In this document: positions 26,901 through 40,479 of the stretch, in pieces | Layout: each line of letters begins with the position of its first letter | Position numbering within the stretch: position 1 is the first letter of the stretch | From: Lumbricus rubellus | Taxonomy: Eukaryota; Annelida; Clitellata; Crassiclitellata; Lumbricidae | NCBI GenBank assembly: GCA_945859605.1 | Contig: OX243817.1 | Location: 15,942,852-16,006,851, forward strand | Direction of reading: 5' to 3' | DNA length: 64,000 nt | Notes under the pieces: generated by a model | Told to the model about the DNA's origin: nothing | Databases searched by the model: none | What the model saw: only the letters and a program-made list of their open reading frames with translations | Position numbers and translations under genes: made by a program

Positions 26901-29405
26901 TACATTGAACGGGAACAGCTCGACTCCTGGCGCCAGACCCACCCAGGAGAACGCATCGTTGATATAGGTGGACATTTATGAGATTTCTAGTTGACCTAAT
27001 TAGGTCTCTTAAGTGTCTTTGTTGCTATTAGTTAAATAAACATCACTATTTAAGTGCGTCAGCATTTATAAATGATGTGTATTCTATTTTCATTATGCAT
27101 TATTATCTTATTTTATTAAGAACCAGGTGCTTTATTAACTCTCAAAAACACAGAATGTATTATACTCGATGTACATTGATAGATTCACACATTGCACATG
27201 GAATAGCTTACATAAATGATGCATCATTTTAATTGTGATTTAAATTGACTTAAATTAGATGCATTAATGAATCCAATTGTTGATGAGAGCTCGGTGAGAT
27301 AGTTTACAAGTTTTGATTAGATGATCATTGAAATAGAAATGACTTTTGAAGTAAAAAATTTTAATTTGTAAGGTTGATAAGGAAAGGTGAAGTAGTCAGC
27401 TGTAGACTAACAGCTGCTTGGATGATGTTACTATGTAAATTCTGTTTTTCTGGTAGATATTCCGTTGTCGTACGGTCTGGTCGATGTGAAGATTGAACCT
27501 CAGTTCCTCAACTGTGTTGAGTTCGTGTGGGATCCAATGCATGACACGGGCATCTTCATCAAGGTCCACTGCATAAGCACAGAGTTCACCGCAAAGAAAC
27601 ACGGTGGTGAGAAGGGCGTTCCATTTCGAATTCAAGTCGAGACTTATCTCAACCTCGAGGAACCTCGACTGATGCACTGCGCTTCATGTCAAGTCAAGGT
27701 CTTCAAAGTATGTGCTGCATCTGCTCCTTCTTCACTTGCATATCTCAGGTTATAATTATCGCTAGTTAAGACGTTACCCTAGTTTGCGTTTATATGCTGA
27801 GTCTGTCTGTTTGCATGTGACAAAATCTTGATATGGAAATCAGTTTGCGGCAGATTTTGCTGTAGGCTGATTAGACGGAGTCAGCGATTCCACGACTTCT
27901 CATCCAAATACTAAACGAAGTACGAAACTTTAGACAAAACCAATTTCTCTTTCATTAATGCAAAAATGGTAGCCTGTTTTGGAGAGATACTGCTGTAATC
28001 TTTTATCGTTATCATTGAAAGTCTTAGTAAAGTAATAACACATCAACAAATTGACCAACGATTGATCTTTTTATCAAGCCATGCAGTTTTGAATAATGAT
28101 TGTATTAAAAATAAAGAATATATAAATAAGGAATATATAGAATATTACAGCTATTTAGTTTATATAGTTCAGTTTGAATTACATCAAAGGAGAACATATA
28201 CGATGTTGTTTTGTTATTTTTGCAATGGCAGAGTAACAAAAAGAATGTAGAACCAAAGAAAAATAAATTTATTGATTTATCGAATTGAATCTGGATTCAA
28301 CAAATGGCAGATCAACTTTCCGGTTACTCTTGGCGCTCCCCATGGTCCACTCCCATGCATTCTATTCTAGCCTCATAGCTCTTGTTTTAGAGCCGAGCTG
28401 GAGTTGGGAGCACTTCTGAGTAGTTTCCTTGATGGATGGTATATAAATCTTTAATGAGTGAATAAACGTTTAGAATTTATGAAAATCTTTTATGTCAGAT
28501 GATGCAGTTGTTGTTAGTCAGTTGATTGCATGTCTCATATTGAATTGTTTGCGTTTGATTTCCTGCTTTTTAGCCAAAAGGAGCCGATAGAAAATACAAG
28601 AGAGATCGAGAGAAGATTGATCGCTGTTCCATGATTGACAGAGTATGATCATTGATCATTCTTACTCTATCCAGTGTTGTTTATAGTTCAGTTACTGCAC
28701 GTAACTGCAGTGTACACCTGTGTTCAGCCAGTGACTGCTATGCTGTCTTTGAATTTGCAGAAATATGAAAGCTTTCGTATAATTATGTATATGATGTCGT
28801 TGATAATTTTTTAAATGGTGGAACATGGCATTTATATATATATATATTTTTAATGTTGTTTAACTAATTGTAAAGTAATAGAATTTTGTTTTTGTTTTTT
28901 TAGGATCGATATCAGTCATCCTATGACTATACGATTCTTACAGAGGTAGATTTTTCTGTGTTCTGGCTGTGATTGGTGGCTTTTGGTTAAAACAAATTGT
29001 TTAGTTTTATCACTAAGACTAAATTTTAGTACAATGTTGTTCAAAGTGAAATTGTGCTATTGTGTGCTATGTAAAAGCAGTTAATTCACATAGCACTGTC
29101 CATAGAAAAACAGCCACTACTATTCACCTAGAGCTAAAAAATTAGTGTAACAACTTTGCTTTATTTTATAGAACCGTTTGCAAAGCTGAACTGTTTACAG
29201 TACTTAGTTCTTTTCCTGTTAGATTCCATTGGAACAAGTCCTTGTGTACCTCGAACAACTGAAGAAACACCGCAGTGAAATGGAACAACAGAAGAGAGAA
29301 ATGGAATTGCAACAAATGCAGCAACAACAACAACAACAGCAACTACAGCAGCATCAACTACATCAACAACAACAGCTAATACAACAACAATTGCAGCTGC
29401 AACAA

Positions 29406-29438
<33 letters not shown>

Positions 29439-32400
29439 GCCACGAGCAAGTGCAGCACGTTATCAATAAATGCCATTGATGCTTCCGCTGTTATAAATTC
29501 TACGCCTTCGACATCAAATGACAACAAGTAATTTTAACTGATTGTAAATTCATTTTGTGTCATGCGTGGCTTAGTGCTTTCTTTATCAATTCCTTTGCTT
29601 TTTATCGCTCAAGCACTTGTCAGAAATAAATGACTGACGAATGAGTTAGCTCTAAATGACGAGCAACTGTAGTTGTGATTTTAGGAATTATAGTTGCTGA
29701 GCACTTTTAAATAATATAAATTACCTGAAAGTTTGCAGAATGTTCTGAGTCTTGAATTGATTATTCAATTATTATATGTGAAGAGAAAACATTTTGACCA
29801 TTGAGTCATGGAGGATGATAGCGTACTAAGTGCAGAGTGTTATAAGTAATGTGATCTCAGTGTGAAGTAACTATTAGTGATAAACAGTGTATGTAATTTG
29901 AAGTAAAGAAATTAGAAAAGCCAAAGTGACTCTTGCAAAGGAGTGGATGCCTTACTCTAAATCTAATAGAATGGCCCATGTCTTTTTCACATGAAATGTC
30001 ATTTAGATATTGTGTTACTTGTAAGGCGTAAATTTTTTTGTTGTGTTTCCGGTAACAGAGCTAAAAAAAATTGGGTAGGTAGGTCGGAAAAAATTTTAAT
30101 TTTGTTAAAATATTTTTATACAGTGATTATCCAAAAAATTATACTCCGGCTTTTTTTGCACAAAGGTACACGCTGCAACAAAGTACGTGTTCTAAGCAAG
30201 TATAAACTGCCTATTTCCCGACTGTCTGCACCTAAAACTGCTCTAGAAAGCAGTCCTATTAATTTCATTGTTGGTGACGTCTTTTCTGTTATGTCAATAC
30301 AAATGTTAAAAAAAGACTTTAGGAAAGAAATTAATTTGAAAAAAAAATTATTAAATTTTTTTTAAATAAATTTTTTTTACAAAATTATTTGAGTCGCGGC
30401 CATAAAAGAGGGTCTTTTCGGGTTACCGGAAACACAACATTTTTTAAAGGCCTAATAAGAAATTGACTCGTTAATTATGCACTGTACTGGGTATCATCGA
30501 TTGAAATGTGTGTGTTTTCTTATTTTGCTTTCACAGATTGTCGCTAAGCAGCATTCCTATCATCCACGCACCTGGCATTCCAACCGAACCTCTCGTATGT
30601 TTCTCTTTTTTGTCACTAATTATACTAAATAGATTTAGGAATCTTGTGCAGATGATAAGGAAAGGAAAGTCATTAACGCTTCATTTCATGGCGACCTGCT
30701 GAGCTAGCTTAAGGAGCTGCTCTTCTCGAGTTAAATACTCTTGATGCCAAATCCAAATTTAGCGAAATGTTCAGTGAATTTTTTGGTTGTGTGCAATATT
30801 TTATTGCAATGTTTTATTGCATTACTTGATGTTAAAAAAAATTAAAAGAAATTTGCTGGATTTTATCGAATGGAATTATCATATATGTTGTTTCTCTCTT
30901 GTATAGCTGTCGTGTGGGTCTCCATCAAACGGTCTTCCAAGGTTCTGTTATTACTCGACTGAATCCTTATCACCACTTGATGTAAGTGTTGTATACATGT
31001 ATTGTATATGATGCATGTATTGTATATGATGCATGTATTGTATATGATGCATGTATTGTATATGATGCATGTTAGGGTGCATCAAACGCCCCATAACTGT
31101 TAAAAAACTTTCAAAAGTTTTTGTCCCTAATTCACTTCTTTTCCTATTGCTAAAAAAGTGTGTTTCCCAAAATTTGAGAATTTTCTGACATATTCTAGGT
31201 ATCCCACCCAGCAACTGAAGTTTTACATTGGCGAACTCACTCAACAGATTATGCATTATTTTGCTGCAACAAGACTTTAAAGATATTTCCAATAGTTCTT
31301 AACATTATCTGTGCTGTATTAGCCAGGGGCCATCTTCAGAAGTTAATATGCAAAGTATTGCATAGATTCTTAGAAGTGAACATATTTATTATTAATTTAT
31401 TAGCCTACTATTGTAAAAACATGTATGTTGCGATGCTATTACATGACACATGTCAAGCGGATATTGTCATTCGGAAGTTGGCCTGCGCTTGCGCGGATTG
31501 GATTGTCTCTGCCGGTCTTGTTCCACAACTTGAAGCACATCTTGATAATGCTGTTCAGTCTTTGATGCTGACAGAAAATCCGAGCTGAGCTTCACTCCTC
31601 TCTCAGCACAGTCATTGATTACGTTGAGCGCTTCAATGTTTGTCATAGCAGTTTGATAGTCATTGCGGCTCCACCAGTCGGACAGCTCTTCGTTGAGGAA
31701 CTGAGTGTCAACTTGAAGTATTTCAAACATATACCACGAGTCAGTCCCTGCAAGATCGGCAAGAGTTGTTGTAGCTGTGATTACATCTGAAAATTTAGGT
31801 TTCCCAAAGCCCAATCCAAATCGGTTCTGCGGCAATTGCAGGCGTTCATTTGGCTTAACTGAAAGCAGGCGATTAGCAAGGGCACGTCGTTCAGTGTCTG
31901 GAACATTATTACTAAACAGTGCAAGTGGCACCATTTCTGCCGTTAAATACCACAAATGTCGTTTGAAGGCACGAACAGCACTCACGGAGACCTGTGCATT
32001 CAGCAAGTCATATTGCAAGAATGATTTGTATAGCTTCAAGTCATTCCATGGCGCATCAGTCACCGAACTACAAGTCATCCACCAAGAGCTGTAAACCAGG
32101 GTCACAAAATTCACGAAGTCTCTCACTTTTGTGACTTTTGTTATTGTGTTGCGTGGAAGCTTTGCAATCTGTTGCTAAAAAGACATAATTATCTTGATTG
32201 AATCAATCAATTTGGCCATCCATCTGGCCTTGTGGAGTGCTCCAGGTCGCTTGAATGTGACTTCATCTCCTTCTATTTCTCCATCAAGAAACAAGAGGCA
32301 GAGATCTGCAAATTCCTTATAGTCATCTCTATATGTTTACGAAGGACAACTCTGAACTATAAAACTGTCGAAATTGTTCTCTGCAAATGTCAGTGAATGG

Positions 32401-35400
32401 TTTCGCATTCTTACTGTCAGTCACTGAACATATTATCATCGAAGCGTGATAGTCTTTCTGTTGCTGACCGATGTGTCTTGACTCTTGAGGAGCTTGAAGT
32501 TCTTACGAAGCCTTGCGAATAATATCACCTGGGGTGATTTTGAAGTCTCAATTTGAAGATCTTCAAACACGTGTGTAAGAATTACTTCGCCAACGTGACG
32601 TCGACATCCTGAGAAGAGCTCGACCTAACCGTATCTGAATTGTAACACAAGCAGCAGTAACGTGTCCTGTATTTGATCCGGTGGTGTCAAATGCCATGTT
32701 GACAATGGAGTCACTACATTGCCATGAGCGCAGGAGATCAATGGTCAGATCAGCAATGATGTCCCCCGTTTTTCTCTGTGATCCCATTGCACCGAGGAAC
32801 TTCAGCTCTTTTGCATTCCCAACATCAAATGCAAGGCGCTCCTCCTTAATATTCTTATTTAACAGCAATGGCATTTGTTTGGAGTCCCAAAGCAGTGTTA
32901 AAAGCTGTGGAGAAACCCATAGCTCTTTACAAGCTGAACCTATATTCTGTCCAACTTGACGCCTGGCTTTGTCAGTCCTTGCGTATGATGTAGAGACTTT
33001 TGTCACATCTCCTCCAGCCTCAGATATGAGTGCTTCAGTGTAGGCTGATTGAACATTGTTCAGACAGCCAGAATATTTTAAAGAGTGGCTCTAAATAAAT
33101 TGTCTTACTTTAGATAGTCAAGAGAGATCAAAGAAAGGCAGAAACAAGTCCTGTTAAAACGCCATACAATCGGACAAATTCAATAAGTAATGTATGTCGA
33201 ATGATAATTATGTACATTTTAAAAAATGGAGGTGGGATACCTAAACAATTTTTTATTTTTATGCTTTTTTATCAGGGCTATATTGGAGATAAAAGGAACA
33301 TTTTAAGCCTAGGGACAATGCATTTTGATAACTTTGGGGCGTTTGATGCACCCTAATGCATGTATTGTATATGATGCATGTATTGTATATGATGCATGTA
33401 TTGTATATGATGCATGTATTGTATGTATGGCTTGCTCACATGCGTCTATCATTTCCTTCTGATCAGTCATCCAGACTTTCATTCACATAATTTAATATTT
33501 TTCTTGATGATTCACTGAACTTGTAATGCAAGAGTAGTCTTCGATGGTTTGTAGATGATTCGTAACTTGAGTTTTATGTGCTCAGAATGAGCATTTGTGT
33601 TTCTGCAATCAGTTTGAATTAGATTCTGATAGTTAGCAGAACTACAACAACTTTCTGGAACTGTTTTCTTAATCTTTTAAATTCAAAATATCAGATATCA
33701 GTTTGACTAAAATGATAATAATGAAAGAACTTCCAATGTTGGTTCACATAGGAATTACATGAATAAAAGTAGGACAATAAGGAAAGTTCTTTCACTTATT
33801 TCTGGTTAAATGTTGAGACTGATAGCAGCAGCAGCAGGTACTGAGCTCCAGCAGTGAATTGCAGTTGCACATGACTGTGAGTGCAGCATAAGTGGGAAAT
33901 TTGGAGCATAAACAGTATGTTAGTATGATTCAAAATCGCCTTGTTACAACTGGTTTTCTATTTCTGAGCTCCTTAATGTGGCTGGGACCTAAGTGCTCAC
34001 TGTAGCCCTGAAGACGCTGATTCCTTCCAAAAATGACCATACATTTAGAACTGCAGAACTTATATGTCATAGAGTTGGGATGATCTCATGAACCTGAGCT
34101 AATTTAGGTTACTCTAGATAGATGATAAATGTGAACAAATATTTTAAAAGCGTTTTGTGTTTGTTTCAGGTGAGTGGTGCATTGTTACCGACGTTTTCAT
34201 CTCAACAAGTGACAGCGTGGCTGAACATGAATCGATTTGGAAACTTTGTTAGAATGTTCCAAAACTATTCAGGTAGTTTAAAGGCCGTCATTGGTCGATA
34301 TTAAAATAACTTAAATGAGTTTTACTTTAACGTGACAGAATTAGTTTGGATTATATTAATTTAAATTACCAGCTGCACCCATGGGCCATGACCAGACAGT
34401 CCCTCGGGCAGATGGTATGATGAGAAAATCTTTCATCGTTAGGATGATATATATATATATATAAAATTATTATATATATATATACGATTTTGGGTTTAGC
34501 ATAATATGATTTTTGAACACTGACTGCCTTTATGAATTCTACGGATGATGTATGTTTAATACCATGTCTGACTGTACACCACAATGTGGATAGCGATTGG
34601 TCAGATAAAAGAATATTCTTATCTCATCTCATCTTAACAAGCGCCAATATTGACTTCGCAGTTCTCCATTTTGTGTTGATAAACATATGTTTGACAATGA
34701 ATTTTATATACATGTATGTCTGTGTGTATGCTTGTAATTATGTTTGTGTAATACATAATCATCTGGGCTTGCATGCGTAGTTAATCATAACTGCTAGTAC
34801 CTGAGTACTGTGACTGATGCCGACCTACCCAATAAAATTTATTTGCATTGCATGACTTTTGTGTAAGATGCCTGGTCCAACAGTAGTCCAATCCAAACTT
34901 AGGTTGGCAAGACCTAGTCCTAGTGAAAGTAAATGAAGTGACAGCCATCATAATTCATTGATACACTTAAGTACTTGACATCGACAAGTGTTTTATGGTA
35001 TTAGAATGTGTTTTATTCGCTCTCTATGGTAATAGTAGCAATTGAAACTCGAAATGCAAATACTACTTTGATTTTAATTAAACTAAAAATACTTTGTTTG
35101 TGTTTGAATGATCACCTCATGGACATCATGAATGCTTTACATTTTGATATGGCAAACATCAATGCATTGTTGCTGGCTCACCAGTATTGCATCTATATAT
35201 GTGTATTGTGCAATCAACAAAGCCACGCTTCAATTGGGAAAACCTGTATAAAGATATCTTGCATATCTTTAGCCACAGCTTGTTTTCATATTGCCCAATA
35301 CAGTCATGTACTTTCCAACCTGTACCAGAAACTCTGAACATTCACACCATCTGAAGGCTGTTGACGAGATTCTGTTGGATGATTCTACGTGTCTGCAAGG

Positions 35401-38400
35401 GTTCGCCACTGATGACTGAAAACCTGTCTCACTGTGACTTATTTTGCTAATTTATGAAATTTTCTCGTTGTTATGACAATTGACATCGCTTCGGCTAGTT
35501 AGCGCAGAGAGTGCCTTTGAGTATATTTCTTGAAGAGGCGCTATATAAATACTCGAAATGAATGAATGAATTTGCCTAAGGCTACTAATCGGAGAGTTCT
35601 GGTCCAGGTGTAGATGCATGTTGGCAACTGAAGTCTGCTAGTGTGTATGAACCTTGGTGAGTAATCATGAACTTCAAGGAGAAGCAGTTTTGTTACATTG
35701 CCCTATAAACAAAACAGATACAGCAGGTGTACTTTGAAGGCTACTAATAATGTCTACTTTTAACAGTGATGAAAGGTTTCTGATGCTTTTGTTGCTCATT
35801 TTTCTAGGAGCTGATCTGTTGCGTTTGTCTCGAGATGATCTCATTGAGATATGTGGACTGGCAGATGGTATTCGCCTGAACAATGCCTTACAGGCCAAGT
35901 AAGTACTTACAGCCGTATATTTACAGCCTTACATTATATTATGTTTTCCTTTACCCTGAAAGTTTCTTACATTAGCGTATGCATTCTGTTGTCTGAGCAG
36001 AATTGAATTATGATTTCAAATGGGTGGCATTAATTTTTGTATTTTTTCCATCAGCATTTACCTCAAATGCAACTTTATTGCTTGGTTTTGCAATGAAGAG
36101 AACTTTCAATTTGACATTTATTTATTTCAGGAGTATGCGTCCACGTTTGATGATTTACATTTCTCCAGAGCAATCAACGGGACCAAGAGGTTTGTGTTGC
36201 TGTGCTTGATCTACAACTCATTGTCATTTCGTTTTTTGCAGCAGTTTTCGTATCTTCCAGTTTCTATGAACCTTAGATCGCAGTTAAGGAATTCAGTATT
36301 TCATCAGGATTCTGATGATACTGGATTTTAATAATCTTTTCCGTCCTGTCTATGTCCCACTCTGTCTATACCTCTCTTTAAGTGGCTTTATTTAATTCTA
36401 TACATGTATGTAGAATGTTCTTATGAAAAACAGTCTTGAAAGTGCACCATCCATGCAAATCTAATGAATGGATGTTTTCCATTCTATTGATGAAGTGCTT
36501 GCCTTGTTTCTTTTGTTAGTAGTTTTATCTATGATCCAGAGTTCACTCGCTTGAAACTAATACTCCACTTGCAAGTAAGAAAGTCTAAGTGATTCCTTTT
36601 CTTGTTTCCTAGCTGCTCGCCACATGCCGAACGGTGTCCACTTGAAGAAGTCGTTGTCATGGAACCTTGACAATTTCCTTGATTCCAATTTCCGCAGCAT
36701 GTCTCCTGACGGTCCAGGCACATCGTATGGTGCCAAGAGAGAATCAAACACATCCCAGACCCTCTGTCGTGCCGTCTCAATGGGGTCTTTTATGCCACCA
36801 TCGATGCCGAAGACAGATGAACAGCGCCGTCTCTACCACCTTCACAATCGCCAGCATCAACATTCTCACCAGATGCCATCAAAGCGTCATCTGCACGGCA
36901 GTGACGACGATGATGAGGATGTCTTTGATGAAATCATGAGAACGTCGTTCAAGAAACAGTGTACGCACACTCCAGACTTACCTAACGACGAAGGCAAGTT
37001 TGCAGCGACGTTTCTCTCTCTTACACACATACACATGCACATGCGCACACCCACACACACGTATACTGCACATTCGCAATGGCTGGGGACAACAGCTTAA
37101 CTGACAAGTAACAAGATAAACTGTAAAATTCATTGTTTGTCAAATAAAATGAAATAAATATTCATGTATTTTGGTATCATCAACATAGAATTGAAATCTT
37201 ACCTTGCCTGTGCTGCAATTTTGTTTTAGTTTACCATGCCATATACCTTGATTTTGCTACTGCCGAACACCTGTCTGAGAAGGTGGCTGGTCTGTACAAC
37301 CTGATGGCACATCAGATATCTCAGGTGCACATTCAAGCACCATCAGGCATCCGCATCATGGTTACTGATGCAGTAAGTAAGATTCTCTTTCTTGCGATGT
37401 ATAATTTAAACCTGTGAACTTCATCGAGTACATTATTGAATTTCACTTGCTTTACTCGCGAGTTGATAAGAAAATTCTGAAGTGTTTTCAAATGCTAATT
37501 TGTTTAAAAAGATTATTCCTTTGGCATGCTATCCAAACACCTATTAATTCACTTTAATAGAGTGAAATTTGCAGCTTTTCGCACATTTAACCATGAAACT
37601 GAACTTTGTTTTTGAATATTTCATAAGTCACAACATGCCAGTGCTGTATGAGGCCTCACTGAATGAACAAAGCCAAAGTTGGACAAGCGAGAAAATCATG
37701 TGCTTGCGAATTTGTGTGCACATCTGCACATCTGTATTGTGTAGTGGCATATAGTGTACATTATTTCTGTTGCTTTGTCTACAGGTTGTGCAGAATATTG
37801 TAGACCAATCAAGATACACTATTCGAATAGTGCAAGGTATGAGCTGGGATTTCAATAAATTTGGTTAAAGTTGGTTTGCTGTTGTAATGAAATTCTGCTT
37901 TGTGACGATTTTTTAATGCAGCTGACCACAAAGCAGTTGGCCACAAAGCAAAGTATACAGCATATGAAATACCTTTGCAACAAGTCACCTAAAAGCGATT
38001 GCTCATACAGCAATTGACAGCAAAACAACTGATACCAAAACAAATGAGAAAAAATGGCCACAAAGCAACTGGCCACAAAGCAAAGTTCTGTTTGCTGATC
38101 CTGTTAAGCAACAGCCAAGCCTTTTTCAGCCTTCAGCAGCCCCTCTACAGTCTGTCATTTCTGTATAGCAGATAATTATACCAGCTAGTTGTGTGTATAG
38201 CCGTTCGTGTGCACTATAATCATCACACGAGACTGATTTTAGATCTATAATAGATTGAATTATTCTTTGTTGGAATCATCCTTCACCCTGTCCCTCTTGC
38301 TGACTCTTTTCTTGGCAAGTGCAAAGAAACTACGTCTTCACTTTACTGTTTGCACGATATCCATGGCAGCTGAAGTAATTGTTTGATACTATAATCTGCT

Positions 38401-39066
38401 AGATCCAATTTTTGTTCATAATTCAACGTGCACTCTGTTAACTAATTACTTTTGTAAAACTTGCATTCTTATGGATGCTGTTTTAAATTTAACAGTAAAT
38501 ATAAATATATATATATACATATATATATACATACACTTTAGTATAATTATGCCTCATACAGTAGTGTGAGCTGTTAATGTTAAGAAAATGAGAATTGAGG
38601 GTTATATCATTTATTTTTGTAGCTGTCGTGCTGCTTTTGAATGTTGTTTTATTAGAGCATCTTGCACGTACATGTATGCATGTATTGCATATGTGTATGG
38701 TTGCAGGCATAATGTCTGTGAATACACATTAATAATTTAATATACATCAAGATAAGTTGAAAGCCAATATGACAATATGAGTTGAGCTACTGGGACAAAG
38801 AAAAGTAGTCATGTCATGTCACTACGCCGACGTCGCTACGCGATGGTTGGCTACATGAGTGGACCAAAGTACTCCAGCAAGATCTATCCTTTACGAAGAA
38901 AATAATAGTAGTAGATGATAGTAGTTACTTGCCATCAACTGTGTGGGTGTACACATGAGTGCACATATGTACATGCATTAAAAGAGTTGTATGTTTTGTT
39001 TGATATGCAGATGAAGTTTCACCCGACTTCTATCAGGTGATTCTCAAACTTGTCAGCACATCATGA
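23987..39066 (+). CDS. TFCP2: CP2/LSF family transcription factor (TFCP2/UBP1 orthologue), complete coding region
   Basis: Eighteen coding exons: 23987-24138, 24716-24769, 25450-25526, 26408-26475, 26862-26967, 27457-27707, 28574-28642, 28904-28945, 29223-29527, 30537-30594, 30907-30981, 34170-34272, 35808-35898, 36131-36189, 36613-36993, 37230-37372, 37785-37836, 39011-39066. All phases agree and the sum is 714 codons including stop. Order: N-terminal [10 protein letters not shown] motif; CP2 DNA-binding domain ([54 protein letters not shown]); a Gln-rich linker (exon 9); SAM-like domain ([36 protein letters not shown]); C-terminal dimerisation region ([15 protein letters not shown]). Acts as a nuclear oligomeric DNA-binding factor. 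The SAM-like domain indicates the CP2 branch, not grainyhead. The start is the first in-frame ATG after a stop; 5' UTR exons are unknown. Intron 15 uses a GC donor. Confidence 0.93.
24812..24880. repeat. (AT)n-rich microsatellite in CP2 intron
   Basis: Alternating TATA with scattered interruptions, able to fold on itself. Confidence 0.85.
28300..28465 (+). pseudogene. LINE 3'-end fragment
   Basis: Ends 'gagttgggagcacttctgag' then 'tatataaatcttt', closely resembling the 3' tail of the LINE remnant at about 62,530-62,600. No readable protein. Located in a CP2 intron. Confidence 0.45.
29305..29440 (+). repeat. CAA/CAG repeat encoding poly-Gln in CP2
   Basis: Mixed CAA/CAG codons within coding exon 9 encode an almost continuous Gln tract (with a few Leu, His, Met) between the DNA-binding and SAM-like domains. 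Vertebrate TFCP2 also has a Gln run, but C-terminal to the SAM-like domain. Confidence 0.9.
30025..30452. mobile_element. PIF/Harbinger-type MITE, copy 2 (428 bp)
   Basis: Same TIR GTTGTGTTTCCGGTAAC, same interior (for example gtacgtgttctaagcaag) and TAA on both flanks (30022-30024, 30453-30455). Lies in the CP2 intron between exons 9 and 10. Confidence 0.88.
30996..31072. repeat. 18-bp minisatellite, left part
   Basis: Repeats of CATGTATTGTATATGATG. The hAT-like element at 31,073 inserted into this array, and the array resumes at 33,356. Confidence 0.9.
31073..33355 (-). mobile_element. hAT-like DNA transposon, 2283 bp, inserted in a minisatellite
   Basis: Perfect 21-bp TIRs begin TAGGGTGCATCAAACG. 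An 8-bp duplication ATGCATGT lies at 31065-31072 and 33356-33363 (the target is itself repetitive). Coding capacity is on the minus strand, antisense to the CP2 gene whose intron it occupies. End sequence and duplication length point to hAT. Confidence 0.9.
31467..33006 (-). pseudogene. Degenerate transposase of the 31-33 kb element
   Basis: Three minus-strand segments. The first (33006-32563) includes [17 protein letters not shown], with an Asp in a DTT.SNTG context. A middle piece (about 32340-32180) reads [11 protein letters not shown], then [11 protein letters not shown]. The last (32126-31467) includes [14 protein letters not shown] and runs to [10 protein letters not shown]. Stops and frameshifts separate them, so the protein is broken but only moderately decayed. 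I recognise the SNTG/KARWM combination as a repeated animal transposase-like family but cannot place it in a named clade; hAT membership is inferred from the element's ends. Confidence 0.65.
33356..33431. repeat. 18-bp minisatellite, right part
   Basis: Continuation of the 18-bp array interrupted by the transposon. Confidence 0.9.
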
Positions 39067-40479
39067 TTCTCATTCCATGGCTTTCACTTCAACAAACTGC
39101 TCTGGTGCCTTTCAAGGACCTGTGTTTTTCAGTCATTTGGGTGACGAAACGTAGCTATTGATGATGTTCTGTGGGATAACGATGGTACATTTTGACACGT
39201 CTTAATTTGTTGAAAATTTCATGTATGTGAGTGTTTAAATTGCCAAGGGAGCTGTGCTATAATTCTGATCAACTATTTCGTCAAATTCAAATACCTGTAT
39301 GAAACAGAGAAATAGTCTTAAATGCAAAGGTGAAAGCATGGTCTTCACTTTTAATTAGGTTAGATAATATTCAAAGATACAAGCTGAAATAAGAGAAATA
39401 TGACTGCTGCATAATTTGACTCTTTTATGAATTAAATTGCTTTAAATACATAATTTGTACACTGTCATTAGTTTTATGAAATAATTGAATACAGGTCTTT
39501 ATGTGTAAGTTTCGTGTATATAAACATGCGAGAAGTGGAGGTTTGTGTTGTTCGACTTTAAATTGTACTAATTAAATTTTGTACTAAATGTGTTTATAAG
39601 TAAACTTCATTTTATATAAGCTTATATGGTTAAATCAGAACTTTACAAGTTGATCATTTTTCAAGGTGACTATCATTTTTCACTTTGTTCCATTCATAAA
39701 TGTTTTTCATCTGCCAATATTGACTTACATGATGCCATCAAGTATCAATTGTTGTATTGCGGCACTTTGTGTTCCATTCTGGAATCCAGAATTTTGTTCT
39801 TTATTCTCAGGAATAAGCTGGTGCCCTGTGATTAGATTTTAGTGGCACTTTGGAAATTCTCAAGATTATGATTACAATTGTTGTCTCTTTTCACCCAACC
39901 TCAGCATTATCTGCTTTCGAATAATTTTTGTCAGGCCACACTGTGATTATATTATCACTCAGGTTTCTTTCCATTATATACTGCCTTCTTACTGTATCAT
40001 CAGAGTGTATCATCTTTGGAAACTCAGTGTATCAACCATCAGATCTGACATTATTGGTTTCAATCTGTGGTCATACCCACCAAAGAACAGGTTTGCTGTT
40101 TGGCTAAACTCAGCTTTATCAGAATTACTCAATGACCGCAAACCCACCATCTTCCCAGTCCTGATGCATTTCAGCTATAGATGCAATTCAGGCGCATGTG
40201 CTGCCAGTTTGAAAGATGCTCCTGTTTATCTATCATCAATCAGTTTCATGGTTAAAAGCTTCAAATTCCTTGCCAGCTTTGTCTCAGTGACCAAATCCAT
40301 CGACCGTATTTGTCCTGACTCTGAAACATCTTCTTGTGGTTATTATGGTAGGTTGTCAACATTGGTAGCACATACAATATACAAGCCTATCATTCCTTTG
40401 ACTTTCAATTGAAATTTGTCAATATTCTCTGACCTGTCAGCATATCATGCCCTCCACTTTTTCACATCTTATTTCAATA
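39067..40479. other. CP2 3' flank
   Basis: 3' UTR and flank. A LINE 3'-tail-like sequence is not seen here. The frame at 40,005-40,412 has no recognisable motif. Confidence 0.4.

Noticed and set aside
37856..38100. Repeated 'ggccacaaagca' motifs
   Set aside because: Local low-complexity repetition; no clean unit length or element ends.
40005..40412. 135-codon plus-strand frame
   Set aside because: Neither strand gives a family I recognise; possibly decayed mobile DNA next to the LINE fragment, but unproven.
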